From contig NZ_CXWE01000002.1 in NCBI RefSeq assembly GCF_001404515.1, forward strand, positions 496,001-560,000: a DNA stretch of 64,000 nt, written 5' to 3'. Below are positions 29,234 to 37,496 of the stretch, in pieces. Source of the stretch: Roseibium album. Lineage in GTDB: Bacteria; Pseudomonadota; Alphaproteobacteria; Rhizobiales; Stappiaceae. The position numbers and the translations under genes were made by a program. The notes beneath the pieces are model-generated. The model had not been told where the DNA came from. It ran no database searches and saw nothing but the letters and a program-made list of their open reading frames with translations. Each line of letters starts with the position of its first letter. Position 1 is the stretch's first letter.

Positions 29234-30415
29234 TCACGCCAACGACACCAGCGCCTCACATAAAGGAACCGCATCATAATACGGCGCGGTCTTTATTGTG
29301 ATCAGATCGAGCTTAAGCACTGTAATCCCGCATGCGCTGATTTCTGCGGTTTCAGCGTCCGGAACACTGCTATCGACAATCACGAAATTGAGCAGCCTGT
29401 GCGTGGGACAATCGGCACCCGCGTCCAGGCGAAGATAGGTCAAAAGCGTATGCACCCTGTCGGCGAGGTTGAGGTTCCTTGCTTCCGGGTCCTCGCCGAG
29501 ACTTGGAACATAGACTTTCGGCACAGTGCGTGAGGCAACTGCCTTGCCGACACCCTTCGGCAGGAGATTGGCGACAAGGCTTGTGTAAAAACTTCCGGGT
29601 GCAAAACAGATCAGATCCGCCGTCTGAACAAGTGACCGGTTGCGATCAGGAAAGAGTGCGGTTGCCGGATCCTTGCTCTTAAGCCCGCTATTCAGGAAGA
29701 ACTCCTTGATTGGCGATGTCAGCGCCGGATGTTCCTTGCCGGTCAGAAGATGCTGGCCAATGATGACCTCGCCCGACGCCAGTTCCGCACCAAGATGCAG
29801 GTTGTCGTCGGTTATCGCGCGTACCGTTCCCTGCACACCCACCAGTTTGGAAACCAGGAATATGATCGGCTCGAGTTGCTGGTTCTGCCCGAGGTAACCA
29901 CCTGCCAGGATAAGATTGCCGATGCTGGCTCCGCGCAAATCGAATGTCGCAGGACACGCGGTTCGGAAGACACCCAGCTGGTTCTGGATCAGCATGCGCA
30001 TCGGCTGCTCGATTGCTTCGACAAGCTGATGCGTTCCGGCAATCATGCGGTCGAGTTCAGCTTTCAGGTCGTCAGGTCTGGCGGACTTAGCGAACCTGTG
30101 GGTAAACAGGCGGAAGACTTCCGGATGACCAAGAACCGTTTCGTCTGCAAGGGCCATCAAGCGGCTTCTGAGATCACCGATAGCCGGCATGTCGAAGGCA
30201 AGGCGCAGACCCTGGGAACTGCCGCCGGAATCAAATGGCGTAACCAGGTGGACCGAGTTGTGCGTGTAGCGCTTCAAGCCTTGCGCCACGCCGTTGAGCG
30301 CCGACCCCCCGCTGAAAAACAGAAGCTGCGGTCCCAGCTTTGGATTGGACAGAAACCGCTCGATGCGGAACAGGTCCGGCATGCGCACTGCGCGGGTGAT
30401 GGTGACTTCGGACAT
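29234..30415 (-). CDS. CofD-like (YvcK-related) protein, GAK-system type
   Basis: This roughly 393-residue protein has the CofD/YvcK fold: LLFFSGGSALNGVAQGL glycine-rich start, HLVTPFDSGGSSQGLR (nucleotide/phosphate-site segment), ASIGNLILAGGYL, and ICFAPGSFYTSLVANLLPKGVGKA. CofD transfers a phospholactyl group to F420 precursor, while YvcK-type proteins act in cell-envelope control. This version, with its ATG at 30415, resembles the CofD-like member of the predicted GAK system. It follows glycerate 2-kinase by 60 bp on the same strand. Actual activity is unknown. Confidence 0.75.
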   Translation of the reverse strand: MSEVTITRAVRMPDLFRIERFLSNPKLGPQLLFFSGGSALNGVAQGLKRYTHNSVHLVTPFDSGGSSQGLRLAFDMPAIGDLRSRLMALADETVLGHPEVFRLFTHRFAKSARPDDLKAELDRMIAGTHQLVEAIEQPMRMLIQNQLGVFRTACPATFDLRGASIGNLILAGGYLGQNQQLEPIIFLVSKLVGVQGTVRAITDDNLHLGAELASGEVIIGQHLLTGKEHPALTSPIKEFFLNSGLKSKDPATALFPDRNRSLVQTADLICFAPGSFYTSLVANLLPKGVGKAVASRTVPKVYVPSLGEDPEARNLNLADRVHTLLTYLRLDAGADCPTHRLLNFVIVDSSVPDAETAEISACGITVLKLDLITIKTAPYYDAVPLCEALVSLA

Positions 30416-30475
30416 TCCAACCCCTGCTGATGAAATCATCCCGTGGCGGACTGCCGCTGCCGGTGGACCAGGTTG

Positions 30476-31732
30476 CTACCCGACCCATATGGCACGGAAA
30501 TCGTTTACATTTGTCAATGTCGGTCCGGTGACGACCTGATCATTTATCTTTTCAAAAAATGTATGGGCGTCATTGTCTGCAAGAGCATCCGCCGCAGACA
30601 CCCCGGTGGCCTCGGCCTTTGCCAATGTGTCCGGGCCGATGACAGCTCCTGCAACCTCGGCCGCACCGTCGACACCATCCGTGTCGCAGGCGATTGCATG
30701 AATGTCCTTGGTGCCCTGAAGCGCGAGCGCCAGGGCGAGGGCATATTCCGCGTTCGGACCACCGACCCCATTTCCGTTCCTAGTCACGGTCAGCTCCCCG
30801 CCCGATAGCAGCAGCAGCGGACGATCTGAACCGCTGCGTCGACGCTTGCGCTCAAGGGCGAGGTCGGCATGGGTTCGGGCCACATCGCGTGCTTCGCCTT
30901 CCAGCGCGTCGCCGAGAATTTCCACATCGCACCCGGCATCTTGTGCCATCTCCCTTGCCGCTTCCAGCGACTGCGATGGTGCGGCAAATATCGTGTTGGT
31001 GACCTCGGAAAGTGCTTCGCTTTGCGGTGACAGAACACCTGTGTTCCCATTCAACACATCACGCACGGACGCGGGAACATCAATTTTCCAACGTTCCAGG
31101 ATCGCCTTGGCATCTTCAGATCGGCTGGCGTCGCCAACCGTCGGTCCCGACCCGATTTCCGCCGGGTCGTCGCCCGGCACATCCGACAGGAGCAACGCCT
31201 GCATCCGTGCCGGACTGGCGGCGGCGGCTAGCTGACCGCCCTTGACCGCACTCAGATGCTTGCGGACTGTGTTCATCTGGCCGATGGGAGCTCCCGAGTT
31301 CAGGAGTTTCTGGTTCACGTCCTGCTTCTCAGACAATGATATTTCACCTGCAGGAGCGATGAGGAGCGCAGACGCCCCCCCGGAAATCAGCGCCAGAACA
31401 AAGTCGTTGTCTTCAAGGCTGCCAACGAGATCAAGCATTCTGCGGGTTGCCACAAGACCGGCCTCATCCGGTACCGGATGGGCCGCTTCGACAATCTCGA
31501 CCCCCTGGCAGGGTCGCCCATAGCCATAGCGCGTAATCACAAGCCCTTCGCAGGGACCCCAGACGTCCTCAACCGCTTCGGCCATCCGGGCAGATGCCTT
31601 GCCGGCACCGACAACAACCACACGACCGTCCGGCTTTTCAGGCAGGAAGGCTGCGAGACTTTTCATTGGATCGGCCACTTCCACAGCCCGCTGAAACAAT
31701 TGACGCAGGACGGCAGCAGGCTGTTCGCTCAT
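30476..31732 (-). CDS. Glycerate 2-kinase, MOFRL family
   Basis: This 418-residue protein has the DUF4147/MOFRL layout: VVVVGAGKASARMAEAVE near residue 40, a LALISGGASALL loop, LLLSDVPGDDPAEIGSGPT in the middle and a C-terminal MOFRL domain with LLLSGGELTVT and CDTDGVDG. These enzymes phosphorylate D-glycerate to 2-phosphoglycerate using ATP. The product enters lower glycolysis. It could serve glycosylglycerate breakdown by the GH63 enzyme at 19445, or hydroxypyruvate/tartrate routes. It sits 60 bp before the CofD-like gene. Confidence 0.88.
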   Translation of the reverse strand: MSEQPAAVLRQLFQRAVEVADPMKSLAAFLPEKPDGRVVVVGAGKASARMAEAVEDVWGPCEGLVITRYGYGRPCQGVEIVEAAHPVPDEAGLVATRRMLDLVGSLEDNDFVLALISGGASALLIAPAGEISLSEKQDVNQKLLNSGAPIGQMNTVRKHLSAVKGGQLAAAASPARMQALLLSDVPGDDPAEIGSGPTVGDASRSEDAKAILERWKIDVPASVRDVLNGNTGVLSPQSEALSEVTNTIFAAPSQSLEAAREMAQDAGCDVEILGDALEGEARDVARTHADLALERKRRRSGSDRPLLLLSGGELTVTRNGNGVGGPNAEYALALALALQGTKDIHAIACDTDGVDGAAEVAGAVIGPDTLAKAEATGVSAADALADNDAHTFFEKINDQVVTGPTLTNVNDFRAIWVG

Positions 31733-31937
31733 CAGGACTTCACCTCTTCAACTTTTGGACAGTTTGGGTTTCTTGAGCGCTGTTTTGCAAAAAAATTCAA
31801 GGGCCGATCAAGGCAAATCCGTCTTCAGGCCAAGCAAAACACTGATTCCGCGCATTTGCGCACGGTGCAATTTCGGGAATATCAATTGAGTTTTCCGGTC
31901 GGCAACATCACTTACCAATGCAACAAAGGACGGTAGC

Positions 31938-32327
31938 ATGATGGATACGACGATCCCTGCCTTCAGCGAAGCAATTAGAAATCCGGACAACCCGGCACAT
32001 ATGATGGTGATCAAGGACGTGCCGCGGCGCATCCGTGTCTATGCCGGTGACACGTTGCTTGCAGATAGTAGCAACGCGCTCCGGGTGATTGAGGTCGGCA
32101 AGTCGGTTTATGACCCTGTCGTCTATATTCCGGAAGACGACCTTGTTGGTTCGCTTGAGCCGATCGAAAAGTCGACATATTGCCCGATCAAGGGCGATGC
32201 CAGCTACATTGCTCTTGATGGGGAAGAGGTCGGTTGGGTCTATCGGAATCCCATCCCCATGACTCACCGCCTGAAGGCGCATTGCGCGTTCTGGCCGGCC
32301 AAGACCCGGCTGGTTGAAGGAGACTGA
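31938..32327 (+). CDS. DUF427 domain protein
   Basis: This 129-residue protein shows the DUF427 pattern: RIRVYAGDTLLADSSNALRVIE, then VYIPEDDLVGSLEPIEKSTYCPIKGDASYIAL, a strongly conserved core around the TxCPxKGxAxY motif. The function is unknown; the fold is a small beta barrel. AAGGA lies 7 bases before the ATG. Divergent from glycerate 2-kinase across about 205 bp. Followed by hairpins at 32344-32400. Confidence 0.85.
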   Translation: MMDTTIPAFSEAIRNPDNPAHMMVIKDVPRRIRVYAGDTLLADSSNALRVIEVGKSVYDPVVYIPEDDLVGSLEPIEKSTYCPIKGDASYIALDGEEVGWVYRNPIPMTHRLKAHCAFWPAKTRLVEGD

Positions 32328-32343
32328 AATCTGTTCCTGCGCT

Positions 32344-32400
32344 GCTCCGGACCTGATCCGGAGCCCTTGAAAAGCATTTGACAAGGGAGGGTCACCCTTG
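32344..32400 (+). terminator. Hairpins downstream of the DUF427 gene
   Basis: GCTCCGGA-CCTGA-TCCGGAGC (32344-32364) forms a perfect 8-bp stem, followed by CAAGGG-N7-CCCTTG (32382-32400). No long T-run is present, so these are likely but unproven termination or mRNA-end structures. Confidence 0.5.
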
Positions 32401-32556
32401 ATTGTCACCCCTGCGCAAGCAGCAACCCCGTGGAAACAGTCTCAAAGGCGCCTCGCAACGACTGCAGCGTACCGGGTCCCGGATCTCCGCCGTTCAGCGT
32501 CCGGAATAACCATTGCCGCGTCTTCGCTTCTTTCACTCTACACCTTACGTTGCCAA

Positions 32557-32982
32557 CTATCCCTCCACGACCGGACCAAGGCATTCCACGATCCGCATCC
32601 AGCCGCCCTCGTGATTGCTCCGGCTTTCTTCCGACGGAAACTTCACATGCGTCAGCGTAAGTTCGGTCCCGCCGTCCACTTCGACGAAATCAAGTGTTAC
32701 AACACTGTCCGGTTCGGAAAACGGGCTCTCCCAGGTGAAGGCAAGCCGGCTGTGACGAGTGATTTCCTTGTAGGTTCCGGCGTGCGGAATTTGCTGGTCG
32801 CCCGCCTGCATGACGATTTCGAACCGGCCGCCCACAGTCGGGTCGGCCGTCGCCTTCGGCACTGTCATGCCCGGTCCGGGCGTCATGAATTTGGAGAGCG
32901 CTTCCGGGTTCAGCCAGGCTTCGAACACGCGTTCGGCCGGGGCCGCAAACTTGCGCGAGACCACAACACTTAGATCATTCAT
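32557..32982 (-). CDS. SRPBCC (AHSA1-like) domain protein
   Basis: This 141-residue protein has the START/Bet v1-like AHSA1 pattern: SVVVSRKFAAPAERVFEAWLNPEALSKFM at the N-terminus, VGGRFEIVM and HAGTYKEITRHSRLAFTW in the centre, TELTLTHVKF and a C-terminal helix. Such proteins bind hydrophobic ligands and are very commonly encoded with ArsR regulators. The ATG at 32982 has GGAG 7 bases upstream; an adjacent ATG at 32985 is possible. It overlaps the arsR-type gene end by 8 bp. Confidence 0.85.
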   Translation of the reverse strand: MNDLSVVVSRKFAAPAERVFEAWLNPEALSKFMTPGPGMTVPKATADPTVGGRFEIVMQAGDQQIPHAGTYKEITRHSRLAFTWESPFSEPDSVVTLDFVEVDGGTELTLTHVKFPSEESRSNHEGGWMRIVECLGPVVEG

Positions 32983-33322
32983 CATCCGGCTCCGTTTCAA
33001 GTATCTTGTCGAGCGCGTCGAGGCGTTGTGTCCAGATGGATCGCAGGTCCTGGAACCAGCGATCGATTTCACGAACCGGCCCCATGTCCGGTTCGATCAG
33101 ATGCTCACGCCATTCGGTTCGCCGGCGCACCAGGCCGGCAGCTTCCAGAACCTTGATATGCTTCGACACGGCATTCAGGCTGACGTCGAAATGCCTGGCG
33201 AGATCCGTGACCCGTGTCGGTCCGTGCTGCACCAGAAGGGTCAGCAATTCGCGCCGGCGCGGATCACTCACCGCTTTCAGGATCGCGGTGAGCATCTGAT
33301 CATCAGGCTTTCGTTCAACCAT
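32975..33322 (-). CDS. ArsR-family winged-helix regulator
   Basis: This 115-residue protein has the ArsR fold: ILKAVSDPRRRELLTLL, recognition helix region TRVTDLARHFDVSLNAVSKHIKVLEAAGLV, and a wing with RRRTEWREHLIEPD. No metal-binding cysteine pair is visible, as in the subgroup that partners SRPBCC proteins. Two copies of an 18-base operator flank the start, one overlapping the start codon, which indicates tight autorepression. Confidence 0.9.
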   Translation of the reverse strand: MVERKPDDQMLTAILKAVSDPRRRELLTLLVQHGPTRVTDLARHFDVSLNAVSKHIKVLEAAGLVRRRTEWREHLIEPDMGPVREIDRWFQDLRSIWTQRLDALDKILETEPDDE

Positions 33323-33371
33323 TTAGTTGAATTACTCCAAACGACAAAATTAGTCAACCGATTAGTTGAAT
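33315..33371. promoter_or_regulatory. Duplicate ArsR operator
   Basis: TCAACCATTTAGTTGAAT (33315-33332) and TCAACCGATTAGTTGAAT (33354-33371) differ at only two central positions. Each is an inverted repeat TCAAC-N6-GTTGA. The copies are 39 bp apart. The first covers the arsR ATG and the second lies in its promoter region. Confidence 0.72.
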
Positions 33372-33406
33372 GAATTTACCCATCCTCAAGGAATGGGCTC
33401 ATTCGC

Positions 33407-33778
33407 TTATGCCCTGCCGACATCCTCGACATAGACCAGCGCCCTGCCCTGGCAGATCCGCGTGCCGTCCGACGTCCGGCAAACGGTTTCCAGGTCGACC
33501 AGGTGTTTTTCAGGTCGCAGACGCGTGACTGTCACGGTAGCGGTGAGTTCTCTGCCGACGGGCGCAGGTGCCAGAAATTCAAGACTTTGCTTCAGATAGT
33601 TCGTCCCGCGTCCCGGCAACCTGACACCAAGAAGATATGAAAACAATCCGCCGATCAGTGGGCCGGGCACGGTTTTCGGAGCCTGCGCTGTCGCCCCTGA
33701 AAGATTTGCGAATTCCAGCATGTCCTGGCCGGTATAGGTCCGCACGAGTTCCACTGTCTGTCCGATTTCCAGGGTCAT
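33407..33778 (-). CDS. MaoC-like hotdog protein without the hydratase motif
   Basis: This 123-residue hotdog-fold protein shows TVELVRTYTGQDMLEFANLSGA and LKQSLEFLAPAPVGRELTATVTV, but lacks the GDxNPxH hydratase-2 motif. It overlaps the next MaoC-type gene by 4 bp. That partner does carry the motif, so the two probably form a heteromeric hydratase in which this is the structural half, as in other split MaoC enzymes. Last gene of the TetR operon. Confidence 0.78.
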   Translation of the reverse strand: MTLEIGQTVELVRTYTGQDMLEFANLSGATAQAPKTVPGPLIGGLFSYLLGVRLPGRGTNYLKQSLEFLAPAPVGRELTATVTVTRLRPEKHLVDLETVCRTSDGTRICQGRALVYVEDVGRA

Positions 33779-34161
33779 GACATCTCTCCAAGGTCACAGG
33801 TGCCCGAAAGCGTGACGGCGCCGTCACCACTGCGCCTGATCTCGATCATGATCCGGCCAGGTTGATCCGGGCTCTCGGCAAACGAAAGCACCAGTTCTTC
33901 GTCGGCATAAGATGGATTTGGAAACATGAGGGTCTGCAGATCATGCTTCCGTCCGGGATAAAGCGCCTCAAGGTGCCCGAACACCCGCGCATAGAGAAGC
34001 ATCCCGTGCGAAACGGTTCGCCCGAACCTGGTACGGGCCGAAAACGCGGGGTCGACATGGATTGGGTTGTCGTCACCTGAAATCCTGGCAAAGGCATCGA
34101 AATCGGCCTGTCGCGGCGTCCATGTGAACTCGTTGCGCGTCAGAACATCGGCAAGGCTCAT
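33775..34161 (-). CDS. MaoC-like (R)-specific enoyl-CoA hydratase subunit
   Basis: This 128-residue hotdog protein has the hydratase-2 signature FARISGDDNPIHVDPAFSA, with catalytic Asp and His separated by the usual spacing, followed by GRTVSHGML. It would hydrate trans-2-enoyl-CoA to (R)-3-hydroxyacyl-CoA. The ATG at 34161 overlaps the stop of the acyl-CoA ligase gene (ATGA), showing coupling. An in-frame 49-codon extension lies inside the ligase gene and is not real. Confidence 0.83.
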   Translation of the reverse strand: MSLADVLTRNEFTWTPRQADFDAFARISGDDNPIHVDPAFSARTRFGRTVSHGMLLYARVFGHLEALYPGRKHDLQTLMFPNPSYADEELVLSFAESPDQPGRIMIEIRRSGDGAVTLSGTCDLGEMS

Positions 34162-35705
34162 GGGCAGGCATCCTCCGGCAGGGTTTGTGCTGAAATGCGA
34201 TCTTTGAGCATGGTCTTTTGGACTTTGCCCGCGGCCGTGCGTGGCAGATCCTCGACAACGGCAAAACTTTTCGGGATCTTGTAGGGTGCCAGGCGGTTCC
34301 GGCACCATCCGGGCAGATTTCCGATCTCAATGCGTTCCCCCGGACGCAGGATCAGGAAGGCAGTCCCGACCTCCCCCCATTTTTCGTCCGGAACGCCGAC
34401 AACGACTGCCTCGAGAATGGCGGGATGACCGACCAGAACCTTTTCCACCTCGGCTGGATAAACGTTCTCTCCACCCGAGATAAACATGTCCTTGATACGG
34501 TCGACGATGTAGTAGTACCCATCCTCGTCACGCCGGGCGACGTCTCCGGATTTGAGCCAGCCGTCACCCGTAAATGTTGCAGTTGTCGCCGCCTCGTTGT
34601 CCAGGTAGCCGGGCGTGATGTTCGGTCCACGAAACTGGACTTCCCCTTCGCCGGGTCCTTCGACGATCTCGCCGTCAGAACCGGCCAGCCGCACATCGGT
34701 CAGGATCTGTGGCTTTCCGACGGACCCTACCTTTTTCGCAGCATGTTCGGGATCCATCAGGAACACCGTTGGCCCGGTTTCAGTCATGCCCATGCCATTG
34801 CATATGGTGACACCGCGTTTCTGAAAATCGGCGAGCAGGTGTTTGGGAACCGGCGCGCCACCACATCCCAGCGACCGAACCTTTGAAAAATCTGTTCGGT
34901 CGATTTTGGAAGACAGCGCCATGGCCTGATAGATGGCTGGAACACCGAAGAAACTTGAAACGCTGCCGGCATTGATCAGATCAAGTACGATGTCCGGCTC
35001 GAACTTGCGCAGGATGATTGAACACCCTCCGTTCAGAAAGATCGGCAATGTCGGCAGGTTGATGCCTGCCGTGTGGAACAGCGGCAGGAAATTGATGCCC
35101 TTTTCGCCAATGCTCAAGCCCGTTGCCTGGCAGTAGTTGATCATGTTGGCATAGGCCATGCCGGCGGTCTGGACGACAGCCTTGGGCACACCCGTCGTCC
35201 CCGAAGTGAAGAGCAGGTACCACGGCGCGTCCGATCGAATCTTGCCGCAACCGATCGCCGCGGCACTTGAGCCGGTCAGCAAGACGTCGAGTGCGCTTTC
35301 ACCATTGCTTGCGGCGCCAATCGGCAGCAACGCGATACCGCATTTGTCGCTTAACTCCCGTGCATTCTCCGCGAAGTGCTCATCGGCAAACAGGAGCTTT
35401 ATGCCGGCGGCGGAAAGGACTGGCTCAATCTCCGCGACTGGCTGGCGCCAGTTGAGAGGAACCAGCAGAACCCCGGTCTTTTGAGCGGCAAACAAAAGCA
35501 CAAAAAAATCCGGATGATTGAGACAGAGCACACCAACACGGTCACCCTTTTGCAACCCCTTTGCCAGCAACAGATTGCCGAGCCGGCTGGCCCGGCTGTT
35601 GATTTCGCAGAATGTGAAGGCACGCCCACTCTCATGATCCACGAAGGCAATGGCACCAGGCGTCAGCTCTGCCCGTTTTGCGGCCATGTCGGTCAAAAAC
35701 TCCAT
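34158..35705 (-). CDS. Acyl-CoA synthetase (AMP-forming ligase)
   Basis: This 515-residue ANL-superfamily enzyme activates a carboxylic acid to its CoA thioester through an acyl-adenylate. Motifs: P-loop TSGTTGVPK (about 167-175), NGMGMTETGPT, SGDVARRDEDGYYYIVDRIKD, and the C-terminal PRTAAGKVQK catalytic lysine. ATG at 35705 is chosen because GGGAG sits 5 bases upstream; a GTG at 35720 is the alternative. Substrate class is unclear; the operon (crotonase, two MaoC proteins, TetR) suggests a fatty or cyclic carboxylate. Confidence 0.9.
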   Translation of the reverse strand: MEFLTDMAAKRAELTPGAIAFVDHESGRAFTFCEINSRASRLGNLLLAKGLQKGDRVGVLCLNHPDFFVLLFAAQKTGVLLVPLNWRQPVAEIEPVLSAAGIKLLFADEHFAENARELSDKCGIALLPIGAASNGESALDVLLTGSSAAAIGCGKIRSDAPWYLLFTSGTTGVPKAVVQTAGMAYANMINYCQATGLSIGEKGINFLPLFHTAGINLPTLPIFLNGGCSIILRKFEPDIVLDLINAGSVSSFFGVPAIYQAMALSSKIDRTDFSKVRSLGCGGAPVPKHLLADFQKRGVTICNGMGMTETGPTVFLMDPEHAAKKVGSVGKPQILTDVRLAGSDGEIVEGPGEGEVQFRGPNITPGYLDNEAATTATFTGDGWLKSGDVARRDEDGYYYIVDRIKDMFISGGENVYPAEVEKVLVGHPAILEAVVVGVPDEKWGEVGTAFLILRPGERIEIGNLPGWCRNRLAPYKIPKSFAVVEDLPRTAAGKVQKTMLKDRISAQTLPEDACP

Positions 35706-35746
35706 GTGTGCTCCCAACACCGGTGTTCATTGATTTTCCGGGCGTT

Positions 35747-36532
35747 TCACCCGCGTTTCCCGGCAAATTTCTCCATCCCGGCGATTGTCTCCGGCCTGGC
35801 GATCAGATCGAGAAAGCTCGCCTTTTCCTGATCCAGCCGATCACGAACTTCATCAAGACGGGATACGTTCCAGATATGTCGTCGGGTTGCCTGATGGGTC
35901 TGCAGGTAACCACGCCCGATTGCGCCAACCCAACCTTTGATCGCTTGATCGAGTTGGGACGACGGGCACACGCAGGACGTCAGACCCAGAGCCAATGCCT
36001 CATTGGCGAAAACCCGCTTGTTAAGATACTGGATCTCCAGGGCCTTCGACGCTCCGACAAGGTTCGGCAAGAGGGCGGTCCAGCCACCATCCGGTCCGAA
36101 GCCGACCTCCGAATAATAGGGTTGCAGGAACGCTGTTTCGGACATTGCGTTCATATCGGCCGCCAGAAGCAATCCGGTTGATCCGCCCGTCACAGGACCG
36201 TTCACCGCCGCCAGGACGGGCGCCGGGAAACTCAGAAGGTCAAGAATGACCGAATGCAGCGCACCTACCAGGAATTCAGAATAGTCAAGCAACTCCTGCT
36301 TCGAACCGGAATGCCGGAGGAATGCGGCAATATCGCCCCCGGTCGAAAAGCTCGCCCCGCGCCCTGAAATCACAAGGGGGACAGGTGCACACGACGCTGC
36401 CTCAGCAATTGCGTCCTGAAGATCGAACAACAAGTCGGGGACCAGCGCGTTGTGGCGTTCTGGCCTGTTCAGCCAGACCCAAAGGGCGCCGGCTCTTTCT
36501 TCGGTCTCGACAAGTCGTGGCCTGTCATTCAC
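35747..36532 (-). CDS. Enoyl-CoA hydratase/isomerase (crotonase) family protein
   Basis: This 261-residue crotonase-fold protein has oxyanion-hole segments SGRGASFSTGGDIAAF and NGPVTGGSTGLLLAAD. The second-helix Glu of hydratases (usually in GGGLEL) is replaced by Gly, while the later Glu in YYSEVGFGPDGGW is kept. That pattern is typical of enoyl-CoA isomerases rather than hydratases, an inference. It overlaps the tetR stop by 4 bp (ATGA) and precedes the ligase gene. Confidence 0.85.
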   Translation of the reverse strand: MNDRPRLVETEERAGALWVWLNRPERHNALVPDLLFDLQDAIAEAASCAPVPLVISGRGASFSTGGDIAAFLRHSGSKQELLDYSEFLVGALHSVILDLLSFPAPVLAAVNGPVTGGSTGLLLAADMNAMSETAFLQPYYSEVGFGPDGGWTALLPNLVGASKALEIQYLNKRVFANEALALGLTSCVCPSSQLDQAIKGWVGAIGRGYLQTHQATRRHIWNVSRLDEVRDRLDQEKASFLDLIARPETIAGMEKFAGKRG

Positions 36533-37155
36533 GGCTTGATCCCGTTTTCAATCAGGTCGTAGGCGCTGGCAACCAGTTCGGAAATTGGTGTTTCGGAGTT
36601 AAAGACCACCAGCTGTTCACCAAGTGCTCTTGCGATCCCCATGAGCGCCCAGGCGCGTGTATCCGGGTCACCGATTGAAATCTGACCGGCGGCTTCGGCT
36701 TCCGTCAGGCCCGTTCGATACCCGTCGGCAAATGCACCGTAATACTCGCGGTAGGCATCGGGGTCTACGAACAAGGCTTCCTGAACGATCCGGTAGAGGT
36801 CGGGATGAGCCTTTACGAATTCCAGAAATGCTCGCAAACCGGCCTTTTCCGCTTCCAGCCTGTTCTCGATGCCCTGTGTTGCCTCGGAAATTGTGTGGCG
36901 GACAAGCCGGCCCATCTCCAGAACCAGTTCGGAAAAGACCTCTTCCTTGGTTTTGAAGTAGATGTAGAAAGTACCTTGGGCGACCCCGGCCTCACTGGTA
37001 ATGTGACCGATGGAGGCATCGCTGTAGCCCTTGGCGCCAATGACACGTTCGGCGGCACCGAGAATCGCGTTTCTGGTCGCCTCGCCCCGTGCGGTTTTCG
37101 GCTGGTTGACCGGAGTCTTTTGCGACGCGTCTGTTTTTCCGATCGGCTTGTTCAC
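36529..37155 (-). CDS. TetR/AcrR-family regulator
   Basis: This 208-residue regulator has an N-terminal TetR helix-turn-helix (ATRNAILGAAERVIGAKG ... ITSEAGVAQGTFYIYFKTKEEVF) and a helical ligand domain. The basic leader of about 24 residues is unusual. It heads the acyl-CoA operon. A 24-base palindrome lies 21-44 bp upstream, and nearly the same sequence occurs before the HAAT binding-protein gene at 53168. Its ligand is likely an acyl-CoA made by the operon. Confidence 0.9.
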   Translation of the reverse strand: MNKPIGKTDASQKTPVNQPKTARGEATRNAILGAAERVIGAKGYSDASIGHITSEAGVAQGTFYIYFKTKEEVFSELVLEMGRLVRHTISEATQGIENRLEAEKAGLRAFLEFVKAHPDLYRIVQEALFVDPDAYREYYGAFADGYRTGLTEAEAAGQISIGDPDTRAWALMGIARALGEQLVVFNSETPISELVASAYDLIENGIKP

Positions 37156-37172
37156 GTCTGCCCTCCAAATTC

Positions 37173-37199
37173 ATGAAACATGAATCAGTATTCATGTTT
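37173..37199. promoter_or_regulatory. TetR operator, copy 1
   Basis: AAACATGAAT-CAGT-ATTCATGTTT (37176-37199) is a perfect palindrome with a 4-base centre, 21 bp upstream of the tetR ATG. The extended 25-base segment 37173-37197 recurs at 53265-53289 with one mismatch and the same orientation relative to the controlled gene. Confidence 0.75.
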
Positions 37200-37336
37200 G
37201 GTTTGCGAAAGCAATAGCCTTCTTCAAGTGATTGAAAACATTGATTTCAGGAAAGCTGGACATTCGACCGCAATTGCTGATCGAACCTGCGGCTCTCGAT
37301 CAACGACTCTATGACGTTTGGACGCATCAACAGGAA

Positions 37337-37350
37337 TTGACCTTGATCAA
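37337..37350 (+). promoter_or_regulatory. FNR/FixK-type box upstream of hemA
   Basis: TTGAC-CTTG-ATCAA matches the TTGAT-N4-ATCAA consensus with one change and is centred about 171 bp before the hemA ATG. It lies within a perfect CCTTGATCAAGG palindrome. hemA is oxygen-regulated through FnrL or FixK in several alphaproteobacteria, so the match is plausible. Confidence 0.6.
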
Positions 37351-37474
37351 GGCAATTAGTCTGATTATGCAGTTTTGAATAGTTTAAAGGTACCTGCTAG
37401 TCTGACTTCAGAGGAAACGGGACCTGAAGCACGAAACCGCTGTGACGCGATCTCAGGCGGGTTACCAGGAGAGG

Positions 37475-37496
37475 CGCCGGCCACGAGAAGCCGGCG
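37475..37496 (+). promoter_or_regulatory. Hairpin immediately upstream of the hemA ribosome site
   Basis: CGCCGGC and GCCGGCG form a perfect 7-bp stem with an 8-base loop. It ends just before the GAGG ribosome site (37502-37505) of the ATG at 37515. It could influence translation initiation or leader stability. Confidence 0.5.

Noticed and set aside
37381..37480. Possible cobalamin riboswitch upstream of hemA
   Set aside because: GAGGAAAC and CCAGGAGA recall cobalamin-riboswitch pieces, but the full B12-box pattern and the expected spacing are not present. A covariance-model search would decide.
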